DNA of 64,000 bases, taken from Thermobacillus xylanilyticus (GTDB lineage Bacteria > Bacillota > Bacilli > Paenibacillales > Paenibacillaceae). Under the pieces are notes generated by a model. It ran no database searches. It was not told the origin of the DNA and was given only the letters and a program-made list of their open reading frames with translations. Below, one piece after another: positions 1 through 7,912 of the stretch. The stretch covers positions 57,085 to 121,084 of the forward strand of contig NZ_CAJRAY010000017.1 of NCBI RefSeq assembly GCF_907165215.1, written 5' to 3'. The position numbers and the translations under genes were made by a program. How positions within the stretch are numbered: position 1 is the first letter of the stretch; the number at the start of each line of letters is the position of its first letter.

Positions 1-1
1 G

Positions 2-1618
2 AACGAACCGGACTTCATCAACAACCGTTATCAGCAATCGGAAGCGATGTACCGCGCGGCGGACGTCTTTGAAGAGATCCGCAAAGAGTACGCCGTGCTC
101 ACCGGCCGCGATTATCCGAAGCTCGATCTGTACCGGATGGAAGACGCGGAGGTCGCCGTCTTCCTGCTGAACTCGGCGTCGGAGATCATCAAGGACGTCG
201 TGGACCAGCTCCGGGCGAAGGGCGTCAAGGCGGGCGCGATCACGCCGAACATCATCCGCCCGTTCCCGCAGAAGGAAATCGCCGAAGCGCTGAAGAACGT
301 CAAGGCGGTTACGGTCGGCGACCGCGCCGATTCGTACGGCGCCTACGGCGGCAACATGACGCTCGAAGTGAAGGCGGCGCTGTTCTCGCACGGCAACTCG
401 ACGACGAAGGTGATCAGCCGGGTCTACGGCCTAGGCGGCAAGGACTTCTACGCCGAAGACGGCCATCATTTCTTCGAGCTTGCGATCGACGCGGCGGAGA
501 AGGGCTATGTCGAGAAGCCGTTCGACTATTACGGCCATACGCCGGGCGACCCGGCCAAGGCGCCGAAGCGGGTTCTCGAGCCGATGAAGTACGAGGACCT
601 GAAGACCGGCCTCATCACGGTGGAGAAGGACGAGGAAACGGGCAAACTGAAAGTGAAGGTTCCGCCGCTCCGCAATCTGACGAAGAAACCGAAGCGGCTT
701 GCGCCGGGACACGGCGCCTGCCCGGGCTGCGGCATCTTCTCCGGCCTCGAGCTGTTCTTCAAGGGCATCGAGGGCGACATCGTCGCGCTCTTCCAGACCG
801 GCTGCGCGATGGTCGTTACGACCGGTTATCCGTACTCGTCCCACAAGGCGACGTATATCCACAACCTGTTCCAGAACGGTGCCGCGACGCTGTCCGGCGT
901 CGTCGAGATGTTCTGGGAGCGCAAGCGGCGCGGCGAGCTTGACCATCTCGGCCTGAAGGACGACTTCACGTTCGTCATGATCACGGGCGACGGCGGCATG
1001 GACATCGGCATGGGTCCGGCGATCGGCGCGGCGCTCCGCAATCATAAGATGATCATCCTTGAATACGACAACGAAGGCTACATGAATACGGGCGCGCAGC
1101 TGTCGTACTCGACGCCGCTCGGCCACCGGACGTCGACCTCGAACGTCGGCAAGCATCAGGGCGGCAAGCTGTTCCACCACAAGGACACGCCGCAGATCAT
1201 GGCGGCCACGAACATTCCGTATGTATTTACGGGAGCGGAAAGCCAGCCGCTGGACCTGGTCCGCAAAGCGGCGAAGGCGCAATATTACGCGCAGAACGAA
1301 GGCCTCGTCTACGGGAAGATTCTGATCACCTGTCCGCTGAACTGGCTCTCGGAAGAGAAGATCGGCCAGGAGCTCATCGACGACGCGGTCAACAGCTGCT
1401 TCTTCCCGCTTTACGAGGTCGAGCACGGGGTGACGAACATCACGTACAACCCCGAGGAGAAGGGCAAGCGGATTCCGGTGTCCGACTGGCTGAAACGGAT
1501 GGGCAAGACGCGCCACCTGGCGCGTCCGGAATACGCCGAAGCGCTGAAGTCGTTCGAGGACGAAGTCGAGCGGCGCTGGCAGCGTCTGAAAGCGAAGCAC
1601 GAGAATCCGTACCTGTAA
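2..1618 (+). CDS. 2-oxoacid:ferredoxin oxidoreductase, fused alpha/beta (5'-truncated)
   Basis: Reading frame is open from base 2, so the gene starts upstream of the window; 538 residues are present. The first ~165 residues match the C-terminal part of the alpha subunit of pyruvate/2-oxoacid:ferredoxin oxidoreductases (sequence around PNIIRPFPQKEI and GDRADSYGAYGGN). After a linker comes the thiamine-diphosphate-binding beta subunit, with the GHGACPGCG cysteine motif and the TPP/Mg motif GDGGMDIG...N. The family decarboxylates a 2-oxoacid to an acyl-CoA and reduces ferredoxin in the cytoplasm. Alpha and beta are on one chain here; the gamma and ferredoxin-like delta parts must lie upstream, on the same chain or separately. 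Substrate (pyruvate or another 2-oxoacid) cannot be settled from this fragment. Confidence 0.9.
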   Translation, partial: NEPDFINNRYQQSEAMYRAADVFEEIRKEYAVLTGRDYPKLDLYRMEDAEVAVFLLNSASEIIKDVVDQLRAKGVKAGAITPNIIRPFPQKEIAEALKNVKAVTVGDRADSYGAYGGNMTLEVKAALFSHGNSTTKVISRVYGLGGKDFYAEDGHHFFELAIDAAEKGYVEKPFDYYGHTPGDPAKAPKRVLEPMKYEDLKTGLITVEKDEETGKLKVKVPPLRNLTKKPKRLAPGHGACPGCGIFSGLELFFKGIEGDIVALFQTGCAMVVTTGYPYSSHKATYIHNLFQNGAATLSGVVEMFWERKRRGELDHLGLKDDFTFVMITGDGGMDIGMGPAIGAALRNHKMIILEYDNEGYMNTGAQLSYSTPLGHRTSTSNVGKHQGGKLFHHKDTPQIMAATNIPYVFTGAESQPLDLVRKAAKAQYYAQNEGLVYGKILITCPLNWLSEEKIGQELIDDAVNSCFFPLYEVEHGVTNITYNPEEKGKRIPVSDWLKRMGKTRHLARPEYAEALKSFEDEVERRWQRLKAKHENPYL

Positions 1619-1645
1619 TCCGGAGGCCTGAAGCAACAATAGGCT

Positions 1646-1684
1646 ACGGCGCACCTTCCGTCAGGGGGGCTGCGCCGTTTGTTT
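1646..1684 (+). terminator. Probable terminator after the ferredoxin oxidoreductase
   Basis: Inverted repeat ACGGCGCA (1646-1653) and TGCGCCGT (1671-1678) with a 17-base loop, followed by TTTGTTTG. It sits 28 bases after the stop codon. Confidence 0.6.
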
Positions 1685-1745
1685 GAAATTGTCCGGCTTC
1701 CGGCCAAGCTGAAATTCAGGACGTGACACAAGGAGGATTTGTGGG

Positions 1746-2276
1746 ATGCCGATGACGAAGGCGGCCGGATCGTTCGCCCGGTTCAGGGAACTGGCGCCGG
1801 ATCAGGAAGCGGTGTTCGGCGATGAACTGCGGAAAGGCGGATTTGCCGCGGTGCGCGTTTTTCTGGAAGATTTCCGCACATTCTTGCGGCAATACGACGA
1901 GCCGCAGCAGGAAGAAGCCGAGCGGCTGATCAGGCGCGGGCGCGACGTGCTGCCCGAGCCGGGACGGATCAGCCCTTCGTGGGCCCGCATCTGGGAAGAG
2001 TTCGCATCCATCGCCGCATACAAACGCGACGTCTTTCGCCGCATCCCTCCGGACAATCGGGAAGGCGAATGGCAGGTGCTGCTCGACAACCCGTATACGA
2101 ACGGACAGATCGTGGTCTATCCGGCGCTTGCGTTTCTGGAAGCGGCCTATATGTACGCCTATTTCCGCACCGGATTGGAACCGAACGAAGTGATCCGGAT
2201 GCAGCGGATTCATACCTTCCTGCACGATACCGGCCGCTCGCCGGAACCCGGAGCCGAAGAAAGGCGGGACGGCTGA
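1746..2276 (+). CDS. Conserved-looking protein of unknown function, 176 aa
   Basis: I do not recognise a family. The gene has a good ribosome binding site (AAGGAGG nine bases before ATG) and its frame shows normal GC-rich codon use, so it is probably real. The protein is soluble, rich in charged residues and aromatic pairs, with no signal peptide, membrane segment or cysteine motif; a conserved-looking core lies around residues 110-150 (DNPYTNGQIVVYPALAFLEA). Its stop is one base before the TTG start of the following esterase, so the two are almost certainly co-transcribed and translationally coupled; a role linked to that hydrolase is possible but unproven. Confidence 0.75.
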   Translation: MPMTKAAGSFARFRELAPDQEAVFGDELRKGGFAAVRVFLEDFRTFLRQYDEPQQEEAERLIRRGRDVLPEPGRISPSWARIWEEFASIAAYKRDVFRRIPPDNREGEWQVLLDNPYTNGQIVVYPALAFLEAAYMYAYFRTGLEPNEVIRMQRIHTFLHDTGRSPEPGAEERRDG

Positions 2277-2277
2277 T

Positions 2278-3243
2278 TTGACGGACTATATTCGGCGGAA
2301 GATGGAATCGCTGGCCGCCATACAGCCGGTGCGGACGGCGCGGGACGACTACGAGGCGTTCTGGTCGTCGATGATGGACATCCGCGCGGAACTCGGCGGC
2401 AAGGGGGCAAGAACCGAGGCCGATCCGGAGCTTCCCGGCGTCCGGGCGTACCGGGTCAAGCTGGACGGGTGGGGCGGCACGCCGGTCCGCGCCTGGTTCC
2501 TGCTGCCGCCGCCGCCCGCCAGCGCGCCGTATCCTTGCCTTGTCATCGCGCACGGCTACACCGGTTCGAAGGGTGATCCGGAGCAGTATGCCGCCTGGCT
2601 GCTGCGCGGCTACGCCGTCATGGCGTTTGATGTGCGCGGACAGGGCGGCGAGACGGGCAACCGGGCGGGCACCGACTACGGCGCGGTGAAAGGCTGGATC
2701 ACCCAGGGCATCCTGGACAAGGACACCTGCTATTACAAGGCGATCGTGCTGGATACGCTGCAGGCCGTCGATTGGGCGGCCGCCCAGCCCGAAGTCGATC
2801 CCGGCCGGATCGCGATGATGGGGGTCAGCCAGGGCGGCGGGCTGACGCTGCTTGCCGCGGCGTTCCATCCGCGCATTGCGGCCGCGGTGGCCGACATTCC
2901 GAACATGTGCCAGATGGATTTCGGCATTTTCAATTCGACGGGCTCGCTCTCGGAGGCGGCCGAGTTCGTGAACCGGCATCCGGAGCATCTCGAACGGGTG
3001 CTCGCCACGCTCAGCTATTTCGACGCCGTCAACTGTGCGGACCGCATCCGCTATCCGATCCTCGTCTCCGCCGGGCTGAAGGACATGGTGTGCTGGCCGG
3101 AGACGATCTACGCCGCTTACAACGGCATTGCGTCGGAACAGAAGACGATCGTGCCGTTCCCGTTCGCGGGACACTTCACGGCTGCGGGACACGGACGGAC
3201 CGTCTACGCTTTCCTGAAGCGGCATGTGCCGGCGCTCACCTGA
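2278..3243 (+). CDS. Acetyl xylan esterase / cephalosporin-C deacetylase family hydrolase
   Basis: 321-residue alpha/beta hydrolase of carbohydrate esterase family 7 type, which removes acetyl groups from xylo-oligosaccharides. The nucleophile is Ser184 in GVSQGGG; the acid is Asp near residue 271 (SAGLKDMVCWP) and the base is His in PFAGHF near the C terminus. The oxyanion region HGYTGSKGD and the GQGGETGN loop are typical of the family. No signal peptide, so it acts on imported oligosaccharides. The start is TTG at 2278, one base after the upstream stop; no in-frame ATG fits the family N terminus. The protein is on the plus strand and converges on the ypdA gene with a 23-base gap. Confidence 0.88.
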   Translation: MTDYIRRKMESLAAIQPVRTARDDYEAFWSSMMDIRAELGGKGARTEADPELPGVRAYRVKLDGWGGTPVRAWFLLPPPPASAPYPCLVIAHGYTGSKGDPEQYAAWLLRGYAVMAFDVRGQGGETGNRAGTDYGAVKGWITQGILDKDTCYYKAIVLDTLQAVDWAAAQPEVDPGRIAMMGVSQGGGLTLLAAAFHPRIAAAVADIPNMCQMDFGIFNSTGSLSEAAEFVNRHPEHLERVLATLSYFDAVNCADRIRYPILVSAGLKDMVCWPETIYAAYNGIASEQKTIVPFPFAGHFTAAGHGRTVYAFLKRHVPALT

Positions 3244-3266
3244 CGATGGAACGGCCGCCGCGCGGA

Positions 3267-4280
3267 TCAGCGGGGGACGCCTGCAATCCGCCCGGTCGCC
3301 AGCAGATGCGCGGCGATCTTGCGCCCGTGGAAGCGGCCGGATTCGATGAAAATCTCGTTCGCTTCGTTGCGGGAAGCGACGACGCCGGCAAGATAGAGGC
3401 CCGGCACATTCGTCTCCATCGTCTCGTCGTCGTAGCGCGGCCAGCCTTCCGGCTCGATGACGACGCCGGCTTCGGACAGGAAGCGGCGGTCGGGGTGGAA
3501 GCCGGTCATCGCCAGCACGAAGTCGTTCGGCAGCGTCACGATCCCGTCCGGCGTCTCGATGTCGATCGTTTCTTCCGCGATCGCGGCGACTTTCGAACGG
3601 AGCATGAGCTTGACGGCGCCTTTGTCAACCTTGGCCATGAAGACCGGCAGCACCCACGGCTTCACGCCGCGCGCGAGCGTCTCGCCGCGGTGAACGACGG
3701 TGACGCGCGCGCCGACCCGTTCGAGCTCGAGCGCGGCATCCACCGCGGAATTGGCGCCGCCGACGATGACGACGTCCGTATTCGTGTACGGATGGGCTTC
3801 GGTGAAGAAATGCGTCACTTTCGGCAAATCTTCGCCGGGAACGTCCAGCAGGTTCGGATGATCGAAGTATCCGGTCGCCACGATGACGATATCCGCCTCG
3901 TAGCGGACCGGGCGCGTCGCCCGGCGGCGCGCCTCGAGCGCAAAACCGCCTTCGGGCTTCGCGGACAGCCGTTCGACGGTCGTGAACGTATGGATGCGGA
4001 CGCCTCTGCGAAGCGCAACCGTGCGATAATAATGCAGCGCCTCAAGCCGCGTCGGCTTCGGTCCGGCCGTCGTGAACGGAATGTCATCGATCTCCAGATT
4101 CTCCGGCGAGCTGAAAAACTCGAGGTAGACCGGGTACCGCGAGATCGAATGGACGACGTTCTGTTTCTCGATGACGAGCGGATTCAGCCCGATCTTCTTG
4201 AGTTCGACAGCGGCAGCGAGACCGCACGGTCCGGCGCCGATGATGATGATGTTTTCCCTGTGAATTTCCTGTGCTTGCAT
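3267..4280 (-). CDS. ypdA: YpdA family bacillithiol disulfide reductase (putative)
   Basis: 337-residue FAD/NADPH oxidoreductase. The FAD motif GAGPCG (residues 15-20) contains the cysteine that YpdA proteins conserve, and the NAD(P)H motif VVIVGGANSAVDAAL lies near residue 155. In staphylococci and bacilli YpdA reduces oxidised bacillithiol (BSSB) with NADPH. ATG at 4280 is chosen over an upstream in-frame start because GGGAGG lies nine bases before it and because the FAD fold then begins at the usual distance. Divergent from the unknown gene at 4468. The low-GC Firmicute thiol bacillithiol is implied for this organism. Confidence 0.87.
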   Translation of the reverse strand: MQAQEIHRENIIIIGAGPCGLAAAVELKKIGLNPLVIEKQNVVHSISRYPVYLEFFSSPENLEIDDIPFTTAGPKPTRLEALHYYRTVALRRGVRIHTFTTVERLSAKPEGGFALEARRRATRPVRYEADIVIVATGYFDHPNLLDVPGEDLPKVTHFFTEAHPYTNTDVVIVGGANSAVDAALELERVGARVTVVHRGETLARGVKPWVLPVFMAKVDKGAVKLMLRSKVAAIAEETIDIETPDGIVTLPNDFVLAMTGFHPDRRFLSEAGVVIEPEGWPRYDDETMETNVPGLYLAGVVASRNEANEIFIESGRFHGRKIAAHLLATGRIAGVPR

Positions 4281-4388
4281 GATGACGAAAACCTCCCGTG
4301 CCGCATGCCGCGGCGCTGATAGTCTCATTGTAATGCGCAAGGCGGCGGGGATCAACGAATCGACCTATGTACAAATGAGCGAATCGTG

Positions 4389-4394
4389 TATAAT
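4389..4394 (+). promoter_or_regulatory. Likely -10 element (TATAAT) for the gene at 4468
   Basis: Perfect TATAAT preceded by TG, 74 bases before the start codon at 4468. No good -35 hexamer is seen 16-18 bases upstream (TATGTA at best), so it may act as a TG-extended -10 promoter. Confidence 0.5.
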
Positions 4395-4467
4395 AGGGGC
4401 GAAACGCATGCCGCTCAATCCTGCTGACGACCCGGCAGTGATCGACAACGTTAAGGAGGATTCATCC

Positions 4468-4998
4468 ATGCGTCGGCGCTTTGTCATCGAGGCCGTAATG
4501 GTGGCGACTTACGGGCAGCTGCTTGTACCGTCCCGGCCTGTCGACTATATCATCCCTTATTCAACCATCATGGAACTGTACGATATGAAAGAAGGGCCGG
4601 AGCCTGTCATGGACGATCCCGATGACGACCGTCACGTCAAGCAGAAAATCGGCGAACTGATCGAATTTTTCGCCGAGCCGCTCAACAAGAAGAAAATCGA
4701 GCGCGCCCTGCAGGTGCCCTGGCGGGAAAGCTCGCCGCTCCTCTTGAATGACAACGTCTCATTCATCGTGATCCACGCCATCGACAACGCGCAATACGGC
4801 GAGACGTTCGACCCGATCGAGACGGAGCAGATCTTGACGGCCATGAAATACCAGGTGCCGCTGCTGACCGACCAGCTCGAACTGCAGGACCGCATCATCG
4901 AAGCGGAAGTGCCCGTGCAGGTTTTTGATATCGAAGATTTTGAATATGCGGTGGAAGTCGGGACGGAGTTGGACTGGGAGACCAGCCGGGATCTGTGA
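4468..4998 (+). CDS. Conserved hypothetical protein, 176 aa
   Basis: Start ATG at 4468 has an ideal AAGGAGG eight bases upstream; the longer open frame back to 4279 overlaps the divergent ypdA promoter area and is not used. The protein starts MRRRFVIEAVMVATYGQLL, has a run of acidic residues near 45-55, no cysteine, no signal peptide and no transmembrane helix. I do not recognise its function, although I have the impression that proteins of this N-terminal pattern are widespread in Paenibacillaceae. A strong terminator follows, so it is likely a single-gene transcript. Confidence 0.8.
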   Translation: MRRRFVIEAVMVATYGQLLVPSRPVDYIIPYSTIMELYDMKEGPEPVMDDPDDDRHVKQKIGELIEFFAEPLNKKKIERALQVPWRESSPLLLNDNVSFIVIHAIDNAQYGETFDPIETEQILTAMKYQVPLLTDQLELQDRIIEAEVPVQVFDIEDFEYAVEVGTELDWETSRDL

Positions 4999-5026
4999 CA
5001 GCCGGCGCATTGCAGGATCGACCGTC

Positions 5027-5058
5027 GCCTTGAACCGGAGGAGGTTCAGGGCTTTTTT
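5027..5058 (+). terminator. Intrinsic terminator
   Basis: Stem GCCTTGAACC / GGTTCAGGGC (5027-5036, 5043-5052; one G-T pair) with a six-base loop, followed by six T. Confidence 0.85.
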
Positions 5059-5148
5059 GCGTTCCGTTTTGTGCGCGCATTGGAAATAATCGGGTGCGTT
5101 TTGGGACATGCTAGGTTCGAATATCCCGAAGGAATGGAGCGAACCGGC

Positions 5149-5820
5149 ATGATGACAAAACGCAGATGGCGGCTTCGGCGCAGCCTGAAGCCGGAGGTGC
5201 GCGAAGTGTTTGCGCTCACGAGCAGCCTGGATGAAATCCGCGACCGATTCGAAATTGTGAAGATTACGGCGGAATATGAACCGCAAGAAGCGGTGGAGCC
5301 GACCGATCCCGTTCCGATCATCGTCGGCCGGCGCCGCGAGCGGAGGCTGGTGGATGCCCGCTGGGGATTGTTCCCGTTCTGGGCGAAAGATTCCGTGCAT
5401 GCCGACCTGCACGGCGTGCTGGACAAGCCGATATTCGAACGGCTGGTCCGGAAACAGCGATGCATCGTGCCCGGGACGGCGCTGGCCACGCTCAGGGAGG
5501 ACGGACGGCTGTGCCACATCGTACGGATGATGCCGAAGGAAGGCGGTCTGTTCGGCATGGCGGGACTGTACGAAGAGTTTGTGAACGGAAGCGGCAAACT
5601 GCATCGCGCGTTCACCATCGTGACGACAGACAGCCGCGGGGGACATGGAGACGTCCGTTCCCGCATGCCGCTGCTGCTCGGGGATGCGGAGGCGGAAGAA
5701 TGGCTCAATCCCGACCGGAAAGTGAGCAGCGCATGGCCGGGTTTCTTCGATGTGCCCGATGAAGCGCGCTGGGTCGTCCATACGGACGTCCGGCGGCTCG
5801 AACGCACAGTTCAGGCTTGA
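5149..5820 (+). CDS. SRAP-fold (YedK/HMCES-like) protein lacking the catalytic residues
   Basis: 223 residues from ATG 5149 (GGAGCG upstream; ATG 5134 and GTG 5071 are alternative in-frame starts). The central WGLFPFWAKD, the RCIVPG segment, the TTDSRG and RMPLLL...EEWL segments place it in the SRAP / SOS-response-associated peptidase family, which crosslinks to abasic sites in single-stranded DNA through Cys2. Here none of the possible starts gives a Cys2; the family GFYEW glutamate is replaced (RCIVPGTALATLREDG) and the IHxRMP histidine is Arg (DVRSRMP). So fold is kept but chemistry should be lost. It may bind DNA without crosslinking or have another role. Single gene between a terminator upstream and a new promoter downstream. 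Confidence 0.8.
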   Translation: MMTKRRWRLRRSLKPEVREVFALTSSLDEIRDRFEIVKITAEYEPQEAVEPTDPVPIIVGRRRERRLVDARWGLFPFWAKDSVHADLHGVLDKPIFERLVRKQRCIVPGTALATLREDGRLCHIVRMMPKEGGLFGMAGLYEEFVNGSGKLHRAFTIVTTDSRGGHGDVRSRMPLLLGDAEAEEWLNPDRKVSSAWPGFFDVPDEARWVVHTDVRRLERTVQA

Positions 5821-5827
5821 CCCGCTA

Positions 5828-5841
5828 AACTCGGGTTTACC
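5828..5841 (+). promoter_or_regulatory. Degenerate copy of the AACGCGTGTTTACA motif
   Basis: AACTCGGGTTTACC matches the shared motif at 11 of 14 positions and lies in the opposite orientation to the exact copy at 5866-5879, about 38 bases centre to centre. It may be a second, weaker operator half or chance. Confidence 0.3.
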
Positions 5842-5864
5842 AACTTACATCCGTTTCAGTCCTG

Positions 5865-5891
5865 TTGTAAACACGCGTTTTCCGCTATAAT
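5865..5891 (+). promoter_or_regulatory. Promoter of the aldo/keto reductase operon with embedded motif
   Basis: TATAAT at 5886-5891, with TTGTAA at 5865-5870 as the best -35 (15-base spacer, short). Between them lies TGTAAACACGCGTT (5866-5879), the exact reverse complement of the word found at two other oxidoreductase promoters (27353 and 37171). A protein bound here would occlude the promoter. Confidence 0.6.
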
Positions 5892-5951
5892 GGAAACGAT
5901 GTCACGAATTTTGAAAATTCAGCGATTGGCGGGCAGCGAAAGGAGAAACGG

Positions 5952-6869
5952 ATGGAAACGGCGATTCTCGGAAGAACGGGTCTCAAGGTGACCAAACTGG
6001 GCTACGGCGCCATGGAAATTCGCGGGCGGCGGGTATGGAGCGGCAGAGCGGTGACGGACGAACAGGCGGAAACCATTTTGAACGCGGTGCTGGATGCCGG
6101 CATCACGTTCATCGACACGTCCTATGACTACGGGATGAGCGAGGAGTACATCGGGCGGTTTATCAGCAAGCGCCGCAGCGAATACATCCTGGCGACGAAA
6201 TGCGGCTGCACGCTCGTCAACTGCGGCGATCACGACGAGACGCCGCACGTATGGACGCGCGAGAACCTGTTGCACAACATCGACACCAGCCTGAAGCGGA
6301 TGCGGACCGACTATGTCGATTTGCTGCAGCTGCACGGCCCGACGCCGCAGCAGGCGGAAGAAGGCGAGCTGGTCGAGACGCTGAAAGAGATCCAGAAAGC
6401 CGGCAAGGCGCGGTGGATCGGCATTTCTTCCTACATGCCGAACATCCAGCCGTTCATCGCGTCCGGCGAATTCGACACGTTCCAGATCCCGTACTCGGCG
6501 ATCGAGCGGGAACACGAGGACATCATCGCCCAGGCGGCGGCGACCGGCGCGGGCATCATCATCCGCGGCGGCGTCGGACAGGGCGAACCCGGGGCGGGAC
6601 GCGGTCCGGTGAACCGGTGGGCGTATTGGGAGCAGGCGAAGCTGGACGAGCTGCTTGACGAAGGCGAGAGCCGCACCGCATTCATGCTGCGCTTCACGCT
6701 CAGCAATCCGCATCTGTCTACGACGATCGTCGGCACGCTGCGTCCGGAGCATCTCCACGAGAACGTGCGCGCGGCCGAGAAGGGACCGCTGCCGGCCGAT
6801 GTGTATGAGGAAGCGAAGCGGCGCCTGGACGCCGTCGGCATGGGACCGAAGGATACGTACCAGCGCTGA
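5952..6869 (+). CDS. Aldo/keto reductase
   Basis: 305-residue (alpha/beta)8 NAD(P)H-dependent oxidoreductase. The catalytic tetrad is visible: Asp55 and Tyr60 in FIDTSYDYG, Lys83 in LATKCG and His128 in LLQLHGP. RBS AAAGGAG lies eight bases before ATG. First gene of a co-directional run of five (to 10949) with gaps of 37, 37, 68 and 14 bases. A cysteine-containing loop CGCTLVNCGDHDE (residues 84-96) after the catalytic lysine is unusual but not a metal or iron-sulfur motif I recognise. Physiological substrate unknown; reduction of aldehydes or sugar-derived ketones is the family role. Confidence 0.9.
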   Translation: METAILGRTGLKVTKLGYGAMEIRGRRVWSGRAVTDEQAETILNAVLDAGITFIDTSYDYGMSEEYIGRFISKRRSEYILATKCGCTLVNCGDHDETPHVWTRENLLHNIDTSLKRMRTDYVDLLQLHGPTPQQAEEGELVETLKEIQKAGKARWIGISSYMPNIQPFIASGEFDTFQIPYSAIEREHEDIIAQAAATGAGIIIRGGVGQGEPGAGRGPVNRWAYWEQAKLDELLDEGESRTAFMLRFTLSNPHLSTTIVGTLRPEHLHENVRAAEKGPLPADVYEEAKRRLDAVGMGPKDTYQR

Positions 6870-6906
6870 TTTTTGATGCCTGATTTGAATTTAGGGGGGA
6901 AGCGGC

Positions 6907-7875
6907 ATGTTCTACCGCGCATTGGGAAGAACCGGACTGCAAGTATCCGAAGTCGGATTCGGCGCCTGGGGGATCGGCAATACAGGCTGGGTCGGCGCGG
7001 ATGATGGAGAATCGATCCGCGCGCTGAACCGGGCGATCGATCTCGGCTGCAATTTCATCGACACCGCGCTCGAGTACGGCGCCGGCCACAGCGAGAAGCT
7101 CGTCGGCGAAGTTGTCCGCGGCCGAAACGAGACCGTGTATGTCGCCACGAAAATCCCGCCGAAGAACCGGATATGGCCGGCTCGTCTGGGCACCCCGGTG
7201 TCCGAGGCGTTTCCGGCGGATCATGTCATCGCCTGCACGGAGCGGAGCCTGGCCAACCTCGGTCTGGACACGATCGACGTGCAGCAGTTCCATGTCTGGT
7301 CGGACGAATGGGTCGGCGAAGGCGACTGGCTGGAAGCGGTGCAGAAGTTGAAAGATCAGGGCAAAATCCGCCATTTCGGCATCTCGATCAACGACCATGA
7401 GCCGAACAACGCGCTCAAACTGATCGAGACCGGCGTTGTCGACACCGTGCAAGTCATCTACAACATGTTCGACCAGAGCCCGGAAGATCAGCTGCTGCCG
7501 GCCTGCCAGAAGCACAACGTGGGCGTCATCGTCCGCGTCGCCCTCGATGAAGGCGGCCTGACGGGGCGCATAACGCCGGAGACGACGTTCCCGGAAGGCG
7601 ATTTCCGCGCGTCTTATTTTGCCGGCGACCGCAAGAAGGAAGTGTACGAACGCGTGCAGCGCATCGCATCCGATCTCGGCATCGGCCTCGAAGACATGCC
7701 GGAGGCAGCGCTGCGCTATGTGCTGAGCCATCCGGCCGTCTCGACCGTCATTCCGGGCATGCGGACGGTCCGCAACGTCGAGCGGAACATGGCCGTCGGC
7801 GACGGCAAGGGGCTGCCGGCGGGCAAGATTGCGAAGGTGAAGCCGCACCGCTGGGTACGCAATTTCTACCGATGA
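6907..7875 (+). CDS. Aldo/keto reductase (second of tandem pair)
   Basis: 322 residues with the same catalytic tetrad: Asp52 and Tyr57 (FIDTALEYG), Lys82 (VATKIPPKN) and His129 (VQQFHVW). AGGGGGG precedes the ATG by seven bases. It is only modestly similar to the preceding AKR (5952), so it is not a recent duplicate. The sequence resembles the general L-glyceraldehyde-3-phosphate / sugar reductase branch of plant and bacterial AKRs. Placed between another AKR and a nucleotide-sugar-type SDR, it suggests a carbonyl-compound or sugar-interconversion pathway. Confidence 0.9.
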   Translation: MFYRALGRTGLQVSEVGFGAWGIGNTGWVGADDGESIRALNRAIDLGCNFIDTALEYGAGHSEKLVGEVVRGRNETVYVATKIPPKNRIWPARLGTPVSEAFPADHVIACTERSLANLGLDTIDVQQFHVWSDEWVGEGDWLEAVQKLKDQGKIRHFGISINDHEPNNALKLIETGVVDTVQVIYNMFDQSPEDQLLPACQKHNVGVIVRVALDEGGLTGRITPETTFPEGDFRASYFAGDRKKEVYERVQRIASDLGIGLEDMPEAALRYVLSHPAVSTVIPGMRTVRNVERNMAVGDGKGLPAGKIAKVKPHRWVRNFYR

Positions 7876-7912
7876 GCGCCGCGGAAGGCCTGAATGGAAG
7901 GAGCTGACCGGC

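Noticed and set aside
431..1654. Long minus-strand frame (407 aa) opposite the ferredoxin oxidoreductase
   Set aside because: GC-rich third positions create long antisense frames; it has no RBS or family signature and overlaps a clear gene. The same applies to long antisense frames at 14417-16048, 29374-31389, 31098-32987, 47285-49450 and 58115-60445.
2772..4319. 515-codon plus-strand frame
   Set aside because: Shadow of the esterase and antisense of ypdA; composition is Arg/His/Asp-rich and no motif.
5866..5879. CcpA cre site
   Set aside because: The motif TGTAAACACGCGTT does not align with cre (TGWAANCGNTNWCA) without an extra base.
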